Origin: JACQGZ01 sp036004665
GTDB taxonomy: Bacteria; Sysuimicrobiota; Sysuimicrobiia; Sysuimicrobiales; Humicultoraceae
Reading direction: 5' to 3'
Assembly (NCBI GenBank): GCA_036004665.1
Contig: DASYRG010000080.1
Span: 1 to 64,000 of the forward strand
DNA: 64,000 bases
In this document: piece by piece, positions 10,436 to 18,134 of the stretch
How positions within the stretch are numbered: the stretch's first letter is position 1
How the letters are laid out: every line of letters begins with the position of its first letter
Translations under genes and position numbers: made by a program
Notes under the pieces: model-generated
Told to the model about the DNA's origin: nothing
Seen by the model: the letters and a program-made list of their open reading frames with translations, nothing else
Database searches by the model: none

Positions 10436-10960
10436 ATGCCCGGACGTTGTGCCATCCTGCTCGCCGTCGCCGCAGCCCTCACGGTCCCGGCCTCCATGCC
10501 GATCGCCGCGCTGGTCGCGGGACAGGCAGGGACGGCGGTGATCTACCCCCTGCCCTACCGCATGCCCGACCCGCAGACGAGCTGGGACCTGGAACTGGTC
10601 GCCCTCAACCTGATCAACCAGGAGCGCGTGGCCGCCGGACTCGTCCCGCTGATGCCGCACGCGACGATCCGCCAGGCGGCGCGGGCGCACGGGTCAGACA
10701 TGTTTGAGTTCGGGTATCTCTCGCACCGCTCGCGCGACGGGCGGAATCCCGAGCAGCGGGTCAAGGGCCTGCGCGTGCGCGTGCGCATGGTGGGAGAGAA
10801 CCTGGCCTACGCCCAGGATCTCCGGGCCGCGCACGAAGCGCTGATGGCCAGCGCGGGACACCGCCAGAACATCCTGCTGCCCGAGTACCGCCTGATCGGA
10901 ATCGGCGTGGTCGATGGCGGCCCGCTGGGCGTCGTGGTGGTGCAGGACTTCTCGGACTGA
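10436..10960 (+). CDS. Secreted CAP/SCP-domain protein (YkwD-like)
   Basis: A 174-residue exported protein with an N-terminal signal peptide of about 28 residues (hydrophobic CAILLAVAAALTV). A CAP domain follows: LNLINQERVAAGLVPL, IRQAARAHGSDM, a histidine in YLSHRSRDGR, MVGENLAYA, and SAGHRQNILLPEYRLIGIG. These histidines and glutamate form the usual CAP cavity. Bacterial CAP proteins are extracellular, and many are found in envelope or spore contexts with unknown activity. The ATG follows GGAGGGGATCTCAG. It shares the strand of the pgl operon but is 51 bases away, so co-transcription is possible but not assured. Confidence 0.9.
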   Translation: MPGRCAILLAVAAALTVPASMPIAALVAGQAGTAVIYPLPYRMPDPQTSWDLELVALNLINQERVAAGLVPLMPHATIRQAARAHGSDMFEFGYLSHRSRDGRNPEQRVKGLRVRVRMVGENLAYAQDLRAAHEALMASAGHRQNILLPEYRLIGIGVVDGGPLGVVVVQDFSD

Positions 10961-10975
10961 CCCTCTGCCGTCCCC

Positions 10976-12155
10976 TCAATCGATGGGGCGCGCCCCCGTG
11001 AACTGGCCCCCCGCGAGATAGCGCAGCCAGCGCCGCTGGCTGGGCGCGAGGGGACACGGCACAGCCAGCAGCGTCCAGAGCCACCGCATCATCCCGACGA
11101 CTCCGGCATCGAGCATGCGCATGACCCCCACCTCCCCGACGGCCGCCAGGGGGGGATCCACGCGCATGATCCGGCGGCTCACCCGAGCGAGGAGTCTGCG
11201 ACGGAGGAGGCTTCCGCGTCCTCCCCGCAGCGACGCGACCGCGTCGGGGGACACGGGCGCTCCCAGCAGGTCCGCCGCCGCAGCCACCGAGAGGAAGAGC
11301 GGAGTCCGCAGGAGTGGGCAATCGGCCACGGCAGCAGTGAGCCGCGGCCACTGCACCCGGCCCCCGCTGCACACTTCGGCGACGTCTCGAAGATAGCGGA
11401 GGCGAGGCTTGCCGTACCACAGCTCTCGGAGGAACGCGATGCTCAGCGCCACCACCATGTCGGCGGGAGCGGGCATTCCTACCGGCACGCCCTCGACGTC
11501 CAGCGTCTCCGCCCCGGCGAAGACGGCGCCGTAGTTCAAGGGGATCGCCAGGGGATAGCCCGCATAGCGCCAGTGTACGTCCACGTTGACGCGCCGGCGG
11601 GCGGGATCGAAGTAGCCACGGCCGTGGTGCCAGGTACGGTCCGCCTCGGAGGGGGGACCGCCGGCGATGTCGTAGCCCAGGCCAGTCAGCGTGAGGTGCA
11701 GGCGGTCCATGTCCGCCTCGTGGACCAGCAGATCGAGATCGCTGAAGGGTCGCAACGCCGCATCGTGATAGATCCCCCGGGCGAGCGCCGCCCCTTTTCA
11801 GCGCAAGCGCCGGGACTCCGGCGGCGCGCAGCGCGGCCGCGACCTCAGCCAGCTGGCGGTACTGCTCGACGCTCGCCGCGGCCGATGCCGCGTAGGCCTC
11901 GGCCAGGGCCGCGTCGATCTCCGGTGGCAGCGACGCCTCGGCCCTACCTCCTTCCCCGGCCCGCCCCGCAGCGTAGATGAGGGGTGTGAGATGCTCCCGC
12001 CTGGCCAGCTGAGCCACCGGCCGCCACTCCTCCGCGGACAGTGGGAGGAGGGCCGGCGATCCAACGTGCACCGCCCGAAGGAGCGCGGCCTCGAACGGGT
12101 ACACGGTCAGTGGGGGCAGCGCCTTGACCGGTTGCTGCAGGCGGCGAGAGGCCAT
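10976..12155 (-). pseudogene. Nucleotidyltransferase-family protein (PF14907-like), frameshifted
   Basis: Two frames encode adjacent halves of one protein. The N-terminal half reads MASRRLQQPVKALPP, then LREL-like helical sequence to ALALK. The C-terminal half continues with the motif RPFSDLDLLVHEADMDRL, VNVDVHWRY, and MPAPADMVVALSIAFLREL. At 11791-11798 the minus strand reads AAAAGGGG. Removing one A restores the family sequence LKGAALARGIYHD, directly joined to the SDLDLLV metal-binding segment. This looks like a single-base insertion, from either a real lesion or an assembly error. ATG 12155 is assumed; ATG 12212 is also in frame. Such proteins often accompany PqqD-like and HprK-like genes, as found 2-3 kb away here. 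Substrate is unknown. Confidence 0.75.
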
Positions 12156-12298
12156 GGGAAACGGCCAGGGAGGGCGTTGAAATGCCTTCCCCAGGCCCCA
12201 CGTCTCTATCATCGGCCGGCATATTCCCGCGTTGCCTGAAGGCTACCTGCCTCGTTTTGCTCCATCGCTTGCGCGCTCAGGATCACCACTTTGAGTGA

Positions 12299-12328
12299 TT
12301 GCGGCGAGGTGGCACTGCCGCCTACACT
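12299..12328 (+). promoter_or_regulatory. Candidate promoter for the small membrane protein
   Basis: TTGCGG (12299-12304), an 18-base spacer and TACACT (12323-12328). The initiation point would fall just before the SD at 12341. The same -10 hexamer occurs ahead of gnd. Motif-only call. Confidence 0.35.
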
Positions 12329-12353
12329 CACACATCACAGGGGAGGGGCGACC

Positions 12354-12665
12354 ATGCCGAGGGGCTTTGGGGTGGGCTTGCGGGTTGCAACGATTCCGAT
12401 CGCGGGTGCTCTACCGCTGTCACCGGAAGGCAGGGAGCCGCCGCCCGGCGGAACGCCTCCCGGATCTTCTCCGGGCGGTGGGACCTCTTCGGGAGGAGGC
12501 CTCGGCGGCCTCGGCCTGATCGGGCTTCTCGTGCTCGCTCTTGGGCTGGGCGGTGTGGCTCTGGTCTCCGACGACGACGATGAGGAGGCTCAGGTGCGGC
12601 CTCGGGTGACTCAGAACGGCAGCGAGTTGAACCGGGTACACCTCGGGAATTTCGTCGCGGAATAA
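12354..12665 (+). CDS. Small Gly/Pro-rich single-span membrane protein with leader-like N-terminus
   Basis: A predicted 103-residue protein of unknown function. The N-terminus contains LRVATIPIAGALPLSPEG, which aligns with the start of the proline-rich protein at 12804. A Gly/Pro/Ser linker (residues 28-49), one strongly hydrophobic span (about 50-71) and an acidic stretch SDDDDEE follow, then a polar tail. The ATG has a good SD (GGGAGGGG, 12341-12348). TTG 12378 would give a start exactly equivalent to the paralogue (MRVATIPIAG). A perfect hairpin terminator follows, so it is probably a separate transcript. It could be a precursor or a membrane partner of the neighbouring sortase/PqqD genes, which is inference. 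Confidence 0.65.
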   Translation: MPRGFGVGLRVATIPIAGALPLSPEGREPPPGGTPPGSSPGGGTSSGGGLGGLGLIGLLVLALGLGGVALVSDDDDEEAQVRPRVTQNGSELNRVHLGNFVAE

Positions 12666-12696
12666 CCGACACGAAACTACGGATTGCGCAGACGCA

Positions 12697-12736
12697 GCCT
12701 GGAGCGGTGTCCGCTCCAGGCAGTCGTCGTTTTTTT
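12697..12736 (+). terminator. Rho-independent terminator after the small membrane protein
   Basis: A perfect 11-bp stem, GCCTGGAGCGG/CCGCTCCAGGC (12697-12707 and 12711-12721), with a 3-base loop, followed 8 bases later by a run of seven T (12730-12736). It separates the small gene from the proline-rich/sortase genes. Confidence 0.75.
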
Positions 12737-12765
12737 GGCATCTTTGGTGAGGTTCATGTGAAGGT

Positions 12766-12788
12766 TTTACCGTCTGCAATCTGGTAAA
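12766..12788. promoter_or_regulatory. Inverted repeat TTTACC-N11-GGTAAA upstream of the proline-rich gene
   Basis: Six-base arms (12766-12771 and 12783-12788) lie 16 bases before ATG 12804, in a locally AT-richer stretch. It could be an operator or an mRNA hairpin near the start, and no regulator is known. Confidence 0.3.
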
Positions 12789-12803
12789 GATATTCCCATC
12801 CAG

Positions 12804-13343
12804 ATGAGAGTAGCGCACATTCCTCTGACTGGCGTGACGGCGGTTTCGCCGGTCCCGCCTCCTCCTCCACCGGGTCCCGGTGGTGGAGGACCGGGACCCG
12901 GCCCAATCATTCCTATCATCCTGATTCTGCTGCCGTTCCTTGGGGCAGCACCGCTGCTGGTCGCGCAGCCCACGCCTTCGCCGGCGCCCACCCTGCAGGC
13001 GACGGCCCCGACGCCGACCCTCACTCCCGCGCCGCCTACGCCTGTGCCTCCCACACCGGCGGCCCAGGCCCTGCCTCCGGTACCTCCCGTGGCAGCGCCT
13101 CCAGCCGCCCCACCTGCGGCGCAGCCTGCCGCGGCCGTCACTCCGATCGTCCTGTCCGCCCTCCCGCGCCCGGCCGTGAGCGCTGCGCCGGCGGCCCAGG
13201 CTGCTCCGCCAGCGGCCCAGGCCGTGACTCCGCCCGCGCAGGTCCTGCCCTATGGAGGGGCGAACCTGTGGATCCCATTCAGCGCGGGCCTGATCCTGAC
13301 AGCCTCCGGATGGGTCTTGAGACGGAGGGCTGGGCGACGGTGA
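12804..13343 (+). CDS. Proline-rich surface protein with sortase-type C-terminal signal
   Basis: A predicted 179-residue protein not matched to a named family. It begins MRVAHIPLTGVTAVSP, resembling the paralogue upstream, then a Pro/Gly run. A hydrophobic span follows (about residues 35-54) and then a long PT/PA-rich stalk (55-147). The end has the layout of a sorting signal: LPYGG (148-152), a hydrophobic segment (155-172) and the basic tail RRRAGRR (173-179). The motif is non-canonical (G where T is usual in LPxTG). The sortase gene begins 7 bases after the stop, so a dedicated enzyme-substrate pair is likely. The start SD is weak. Proline richness suggests an extended wall- or envelope-spanning stalk. 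Confidence 0.7.
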   Translation: MRVAHIPLTGVTAVSPVPPPPPPGPGGGGPGPGPIIPIILILLPFLGAAPLLVAQPTPSPAPTLQATAPTPTLTPAPPTPVPPTPAAQALPPVPPVAAPPAAPPAAQPAAAVTPIVLSALPRPAVSAAPAAQAAPPAAQAVTPPAQVLPYGGANLWIPFSAGLILTASGWVLRRRAGRR

Positions 13344-13350
13344 TGCCTAG

Positions 13351-14028
13351 TTGATCTGGTACCCTCGCCGGGTGGGAAACCTCCGGCGGGGGCAGCGCCT
13401 CCGATTCATCGCCAACGTCCTCATCATTGCGGGGCTTCTCCTGCTCCTCTCCCCAGCGGGGTGGATCGCCTATACTGCGCTAGCCGTCGCACCAGCGCAA
13501 ACCGCCGCGCTGGCGGCCTGGGATGCGCGACCAGCCCCGGTGGCGCCAATCTCCCCGTCGACCAGTCCAGTTGGTGCCCCCACTGCGGGCAACCCAGCCC
13601 CCGCCGCAGCCGCGGCCGCGGGGAACCCGGCCATGGTCCTCACAATCCCTCGCCTCGGCCTGCGCCGCGCGGTTCCTCTCGGCGCGGACTCGCAGAACCT
13701 GCGGCGGTACGGCGTCGGCCACATCTCCTGGACCTTCCTGCCGGGCGGCCCTGGAGTGGTTGGGATCGCGGGACACCGCACCACCTATGGGGCGCCCTTC
13801 TTGCGGCTCAACGCCCTGCGCCCGGGCGACATTATCCATCTGGACTACCGCGGACGCCGGTTCACCTACGCCGTCACGAGGTCGGAAGTGGTGACGCCGG
13901 ACCGCGTGGACATCCTGGATGGGTCGCACGCTCAGGGCATTGCCCTCGTCGCCTGTACTCCCGTCTACAGCGCCGCCTACCGCCTCGTCGTTCTGGGCGC
14001 ACCCGCCTCGGTAACCCCCGAACCGTGA
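13351..14028 (+). CDS. Class D/E-type sortase
   Basis: A 225-residue membrane-anchored transpeptidase. One N-terminal span (about residues 19-46) is followed by an Ala/Pro linker and a sortase beta-barrel. Catalytic residues are visible: His142 in GIAGHRTTYGAPF, Cys202 in IALVACTPVYSAAY and Arg211 in RLVVLG. The pattern GHRTTYGAPF resembles class E. It would cleave the sorting signal of surface proteins and join them to an amine nucleophile. The start is uncertain: TTG 13351 directly after the substrate gene, or GTG 13372. The stop overlaps the PqqD-like start (GTGA). The adjacent proline-rich protein is the obvious substrate. Confidence 0.9.
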   Translation: MIWYPRRVGNLRRGQRLRFIANVLIIAGLLLLLSPAGWIAYTALAVAPAQTAALAAWDARPAPVAPISPSTSPVGAPTAGNPAPAAAAAAGNPAMVLTIPRLGLRRAVPLGADSQNLRRYGVGHISWTFLPGGPGVVGIAGHRTTYGAPFLRLNALRPGDIIHLDYRGRRFTYAVTRSEVVTPDRVDILDGSHAQGIALVACTPVYSAAYRLVVLGAPASVTPEP

Positions 14029-14282
14029 GTCCGTCCCTCCTGGGGACGAGGCTCGACGGCGAGGTCATCCTGCTGGATCTGAAGTCTGCGCGTCTCTTCC
14101 ACCTGGATGCTTGGTCGCTGCGGGTCTGGGAGGCCTGCGACGGACGCGACGCGACGGCGCTTGCGGCCGCGCTCGACACCGCCCTCGATCGCGTCAGCGA
14201 GACACTCCTCTCCCTCGCCGATGCCGGCGTCATCCACACCGAGGGACCCGGCTGGGTGCAGTCCACGGTCGGATGGGTCTGA
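14025..14282 (+). CDS. PqqD-like peptide-binding protein
   Basis: An 85-residue protein with the PqqD/RiPP-recognition-element pattern. It has a short strand with LDGEVILLDLKSARLFHLDA, then WSLRVWEACDG and helices ending in LLSLADAGVIH. PqqD-family domains bind leader peptides of ribosomally made precursors and present them to modifying enzymes. They also accompany sugar or peptide modification loci. The GTG overlaps the sortase stop by 4 bases, and the HprK-like gene begins inside this gene, so the three are translated together. No radical SAM enzyme or leader protease is nearby. The client could be one of the two small proteins upstream, which is inference. Confidence 0.8.
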   Translation: MSPSLLGTRLDGEVILLDLKSARLFHLDAWSLRVWEACDGRDATALAAALDTALDRVSETLLSLADAGVIHTEGPGWVQSTVGWV

Positions 14283-15121
14283 GGTTTCTCCGCAGCGCTC
14301 CGCTCACCGTCCGCATGGGATCGTGGCAGGTGCTCCTCAGAGGGCCGCGGGACCTCGTTGCGCCGGCGGCCGCGATCCTGGAGTGCGTCCAGCTCACCGA
14401 GGCGCTGCCCGAGCATGAGGTCGTCGTCGGACGCGGGGGCCGGGCGCGGGGAACGGCTGGCGGGACGGAACTGTGGAGTTCGGATTTGCCCCGCCGCGGA
14501 GCGGTATCAGGGCTCGTCGGGCAGATCGTGGCCGCGGCGACCGTGCTCCTGCGACGCCATCTCTTCGTCCACGGCGGCGTCGTGGGGATCGAGGGGCGGG
14601 GCTGGGTTCTCATCGGTGGCAGCGGCGCGGGGAAGACCTCCACGGTGGGGGTGCTGGTGCGGGAGGGCGCGCTCTACCTCTCCGACGAGATTGGTCTGCT
14701 GGATTCGGAGCGCGCATTCGTGGCGCCTTTCGCCCTCCCCATGGGGCTGAAACCGTGGACCGCTAAAGCCATGGGCGACCTACCGCCGGGCCGGGAGATC
14801 GTGACCGACGGCGATACCCGCTACTACCTCCCCGACCGTCGCGCCGCGTCGGCGCTGCCCATCGCCGGCCTCGTCGTCATCGACCCAACGGCCCCGGCCC
14901 CCACACTCGCCCCGGCAACGCGGGCAGAGACGCTGATGACCCTGGCGGAGACACCGTCCACGATGCGCTACCGAGAGCGTCTGGAGGAGGTGTTTCCGGC
15001 GTTCGCGCGCCTCTTGAGGTCGGTCCGCTGCTACACACTCGGCGCGCCCGGACCCACTCCGGAGACGCGGACGGGCCTCGTCGACGTCTTGCGGCACGCG
15101 GGCGCGGAATCAGGCGGGTAG
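14273..15121 (+). CDS. HprK-like P-loop kinase/ATPase
   Basis: A 282-residue protein with an HPr kinase C-terminal-like fold. FVHGGVVGIEGRGWVLIG leads into the P-loop GGSGAGKTS (residues 115-123, Lys121), followed by YLSDEIGLLD. The HPr-contacting N-terminal domain of true HprK is replaced by about 95 unrelated residues. Such kinase-like proteins occur beside PqqD-like and nucleotidyltransferase genes, including in some lasso peptide loci where they phosphorylate the peptide. It starts at ATG 14273, overlapping the PqqD-like gene by 10 bases. Its end overlaps the convergent amidase by 12 bases. The phosphate acceptor is unknown. Confidence 0.8.
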   Translation: MGLRFLRSAPLTVRMGSWQVLLRGPRDLVAPAAAILECVQLTEALPEHEVVVGRGGRARGTAGGTELWSSDLPRRGAVSGLVGQIVAAATVLLRRHLFVHGGVVGIEGRGWVLIGGSGAGKTSTVGVLVREGALYLSDEIGLLDSERAFVAPFALPMGLKPWTAKAMGDLPPGREIVTDGDTRYYLPDRRAASALPIAGLVVIDPTAPAPTLAPATRAETLMTLAETPSTMRYRERLEEVFPAFARLLRSVRCYTLGAPGPTPETRTGLVDVLRHAGAESGG

Positions 15122-16501
15122 CGGGACCGGCTCCCATCCCACCGCCGTTTCCAGCGCGGCGGCGATCGACAGCAGCCGGGCCTCTTGCCTCGGCGCCGCC
15201 GCGAGCTGCGCACCAATGGGTAATCCGGTGCGGGTACGGCCGACGGGGACGGAGATCGCTGGCAGCCCGGTCAGGTTGAAGAGACGCGTGAAGCGGCTGA
15301 GCGGAGCGCGGGCCTGACGCCATCCGTCGGTCCGCGCCGGGTCGACGTCGTCGATTCGGGGCGCGGGAACCGGGACGGTGGGACAGAGCAGCACGTCCAC
15401 ATCCTCGAGCAGCGCCCGCACCTCTCGGATCACCACCGCCTGCACGCGCTGCGCCTCGACGTAGGCGGTGGCCGGAAGGGTCGCTCCCTCGGCCAAGAGC
15501 TCGCGCAGGTCAGGCCCATATTCGGCCAGCCGTCCGGGATAGGCGCGCTGATGGTAGGCTGCGGCCTCCGCAAACAGGATCGTCGTCTGGGCGGCCTGCG
15601 CCGCCTCTACGGCCGACAGGCGCACCTCACCGATGCGGCCGCCCCGCTGCGCCAGGAGCGCAGCCGCGCGATCGAGGGCGGCCCCGACCTCGGCATCGGT
15701 CACCTCCGTGAAAAACGGGCCGGCCAGGCGCCCCACGCGGAAGGCCTCCGGCGGCTTGACGCTCCGGTGGTCGAACTGGCCGGCCCGGCCGGTGAGGGGA
15801 TCATGCGCATCGGGCCCTGCCAGCACCTCGAGGAGCAGCGCGGTATCAGCTACCGTCCGCGTCATCGGCCCGATGGTGTCGAAGGACCAGGCCAGCGGGA
15901 CGACCCCGTGCCGGCTGATCCGTCCGAAGGTGGGCTTGAGGCCGACGATGCCGCACAGCGCCGCGGGGATCCGGATCGAGCCTCCGGTGTCGGTCCCCAG
16001 CGCCGCCGCGCAGCTTCCCGCCGCCACGGCCGCACCCGATCCTCCACTAGACCCGCCGGCGACGTGGTCCGGGTGGGCGGGATTCCCGACGGCGCCGAAG
16101 TGCGGGTTGACCGAGGTAACGCCAAAGGCGAACTCGTGCAGGTTGGTCTTGCCGATGAAAATCGCGCCCGCCTCCTGGAGCCGGCGCACGGCCGTCGCCG
16201 TCTCACCCGCCCGATGGTCGCGGCGGATGGCCGCCCCGGCCGTCGTCGGGAGGCCGGTCACGTCGAAGAGGTCCTTCACCGCCACGGGAATGCCGTGCAG
16301 CGGCCCGCGGAGGCGGCCGGCGCGCGCTTCGCGTTCGCGGGCGGCGGCGTCCACGAGCGCGGAGACCTCTTCCACCCTGATGAACGCCCGCAGCCGGGGT
16401 TCGCTCTCGTGAATGCGGGCGAGGCAGCCCTCCACCAGGGCCACGGGCGAGCGCCGGCCCGCCCGAATGGCCGACGCCAGATCGGTGAGGCTCTCGATCA
16501 T
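15110..16501 (-). CDS. Amidase-signature family hydrolase
   Basis: A 463-residue amidase with the Ser-cisSer-Lys triad: Lys76 in GIPVAVKDLFD, the serine pair in AGGSSGGSGAAVAAG (about 151-152) and nucleophile Ser175 in GTDTGGSIRIPAA. It is similar in length to GatA, indoleacetamide hydrolase and AtzF-type enzymes, but no gatB or gatC is nearby, so a catabolic amidase acting on small amides is more likely. The ATG at MIESLTDLA lies 4 bases after the small upstream ORF. An open frame further upstream is the antiframe of that ORF. The substrate is not identifiable. Confidence 0.9.
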   Translation of the reverse strand: MIESLTDLASAIRAGRRSPVALVEGCLARIHESEPRLRAFIRVEEVSALVDAAAREREARAGRLRGPLHGIPVAVKDLFDVTGLPTTAGAAIRRDHRAGETATAVRRLQEAGAIFIGKTNLHEFAFGVTSVNPHFGAVGNPAHPDHVAGGSSGGSGAAVAAGSCAAALGTDTGGSIRIPAALCGIVGLKPTFGRISRHGVVPLAWSFDTIGPMTRTVADTALLLEVLAGPDAHDPLTGRAGQFDHRSVKPPEAFRVGRLAGPFFTEVTDAEVGAALDRAAALLAQRGGRIGEVRLSAVEAAQAAQTTILFAEAAAYHQRAYPGRLAEYGPDLRELLAEGATLPATAYVEAQRVQAVVIREVRALLEDVDVLLCPTVPVPAPRIDDVDPARTDGWRQARAPLSRFTRLFNLTGLPAISVPVGRTRTGLPIGAQLAAAPRQEARLLSIAAALETAVGWEPVPLPA

Positions 16502-16505
16502 GGGG

Positions 16506-16688
16506 TCACGGCGGCCAGCACCACAACGGCGCCGGCAGATCCTCATCGCCGAGGGCGAGGCGGCGGACGTGCTCCCACTCGCGCCGCCAGGCGGCATGCC
16601 AGGCGGTCACCGCCTGCAGGGTTGCCGCATCGAGGGGGAATGACTGCTCTTCCAGCTGTCGGCGGAGGATCGCGTCGTCCGAGAGCAT
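16506..16688 (-). CDS. Small protein upstream of the amidase (possibly AtzG/GatC-like)
   Basis: A 60-residue ORF, MLSDDAILRRQLEEQSFP, ending DEDLPAPLWCWPP, stopping 4 bases before the amidase ATG on the same strand. The spacing suggests coupling. Its size and place match the small DUF4089/AtzG-like or GatC-like partners that precede some amidases, but I cannot confirm homology from sequence alone. No strong SD is visible. Confidence 0.45.
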   Translation of the reverse strand: MLSDDAILRRQLEEQSFPLDAATLQAVTAWHAAWRREWEHVRRLALGDEDLPAPLWCWPP

Positions 16689-16700
16689 CTGGAGTCTTCG

Positions 16701-17942
16701 CTACCGGACTGTTTGCCAGCGGGAGTCAAGGGGTGTTCCGCTGCTCTCCTCGTTCTGATACGGGCTCGTTCGAGCCTTGATGGCACACCATTGGGCGATC
16801 GAGATTGTCTGAGCCGGATGCATCCGCACGCGATATGCATTGGGCTTCGTATCGATGACCACGATGAAGTACAGAGCTCCAAATTCGGGAAATCCCCTGA
16901 CGCCGACGAGATACTCCTGCATATAGCGCTGCCGTGGCCACTTGTCCGGGGGGTCAACGAGGTGTTGTCCAGGCACGTCTACCCAGAGGCCGCCGACAGC
17001 CTCGGTATCGAGTTGCCACGCATCACTGCTGATCTGTCCGACCCGTCGTCCATTCCGGTCGATAGACTGAATCGAGTCGGTAAGGAACCGGGTAATCTCG
17101 AAACTGGGGGTGGCATCCTTGCCATCCACCATCACTTGAATGCGACTATTCCCATGAATGAACCACCCTCCCTTGCCTTTTGCGTAGTACGAGGAGGCGA
17201 CTGGAGAATACCCTTTCCCACGTGGTACTGAGCGGATGAGGTCGGTCTTCAGGGGCTGATATCCGAGTTTGAGCGGCTTGCGTTTCATCGTCACCTTCAT
17301 CTTGGCAGGAGTGTTCGGAGGGTTCAGGATTGCCCCCAGGCCCGGCAGAGGATTAGAACCTGAGGTCTGCATCTGTGGAACATCCACTCCAGGGGGGTCG
17401 AACTCCATCTCGTCATAATCGTACGGGAATTCGCCCCTCATGATGAGGGCCAGCTCTCCGCGGGATTCTCCCGCCCCCGCAAACCGATACACAACGCCCG
17501 GCGTAGCCGCCACACTGAGAAGAAGGGTGTTGTCCGCAAGCCCGGCGACCGGCGCGCTCAATTCTGGCGCGCACGTCTTGACAGACATCTGGACCTCAGC
17601 GAGATCGATTTGCGGGTCATCTAGCGGACTCTTCCCGTGGCGCATGCTTGCAGCCAACCCCGCCTTGGTCTTCCACTCTCCGCTGAGCGTATGAGACAAC
17701 GTTCGCGTTTTGGGATCGATCTTTCGTCGGCTATCCACTGAGAAGTCCAGGTCCGCGGTACGCGACCACGTCACGGTGATCTCGGCTTCGGTACCGCTGT
17801 GCTTGTGGGTAAGGTTGGCCTGTCCTGTCCAGAGAATCACTGTGTTCTGTTGCGCGGCCGCGCCGCGTGCCGGCTCATCATAGCGTGGAGGTAGGAGTGT
17901 GAACGCTAGCAGACAAAGTAAGAACAGATGGGGTGATCTCAC
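16701..17942 (-). CDS. Secreted protein of unknown function
   Basis: A 413-residue protein with an N-terminal signal peptide (HLFLLCLLAFTLLPP, cleavage near residue 30). I do not recognise the family. The mature part is beta-rich, with repeated Thr/Val strands such as EAEITVTWSRTADLDFSV, basic segments (KMKVTMKRKPLKLGYQ) and two cysteines (CAPELS, WCAIKA) that could form a disulfide. The GTG start follows a clear SD (GGGGAGATAGAGG). Codon use and base composition are visibly AT-richer than the flanks, suggesting recent acquisition. It lies 12 bases ahead of the small ORF and amidase but need not belong to the same operon. Confidence 0.75.
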   Translation of the reverse strand: MRSPHLFLLCLLAFTLLPPRYDEPARGAAAQQNTVILWTGQANLTHKHSGTEAEITVTWSRTADLDFSVDSRRKIDPKTRTLSHTLSGEWKTKAGLAASMRHGKSPLDDPQIDLAEVQMSVKTCAPELSAPVAGLADNTLLLSVAATPGVVYRFAGAGESRGELALIMRGEFPYDYDEMEFDPPGVDVPQMQTSGSNPLPGLGAILNPPNTPAKMKVTMKRKPLKLGYQPLKTDLIRSVPRGKGYSPVASSYYAKGKGGWFIHGNSRIQVMVDGKDATPSFEITRFLTDSIQSIDRNGRRVGQISSDAWQLDTEAVGGLWVDVPGQHLVDPPDKWPRQRYMQEYLVGVRGFPEFGALYFIVVIDTKPNAYRVRMHPAQTISIAQWCAIKARTSPYQNEESSGTPLDSRWQTVR

Positions 17943-18134
17943 CCTCTATCTCCCCGTTGGAGACCTTCGGCCAAGGCTTTCCGTTATGGATTTCCGAACT
18001 CCTCCCGTCGGAAAGAGCCATGGTAGCTTCTTTGAGAGGGGTTTGCCTGCGAGAGGGAAGACGTCCAGGGAACGCTGTCTCCTCCGTCGAAACTACCCGC
18101 CGCCGCGAACCATTTTGGACCAAGGAGGGGGATC

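Noticed and set aside
11780..11810. Programmed frameshifting in the nucleotidyltransferase
   Set aside because: Restoring the frame needs loss of one A in only four; no classic slippery heptamer with downstream structure was evident, so an indel is simpler.
10976..15121. Lasso peptide biosynthesis cluster
   Set aside because: PqqD-like and HprK-like genes fit, but there is no asparagine-synthetase-like cyclase, no transglutaminase-type leader protease and no typical precursor.
15110..16501. GatA of a tRNA amidotransferase
   Set aside because: No gatB or gatC in the neighbourhood, and the partner ORF is too uncertain; a catabolic amidase fits better.
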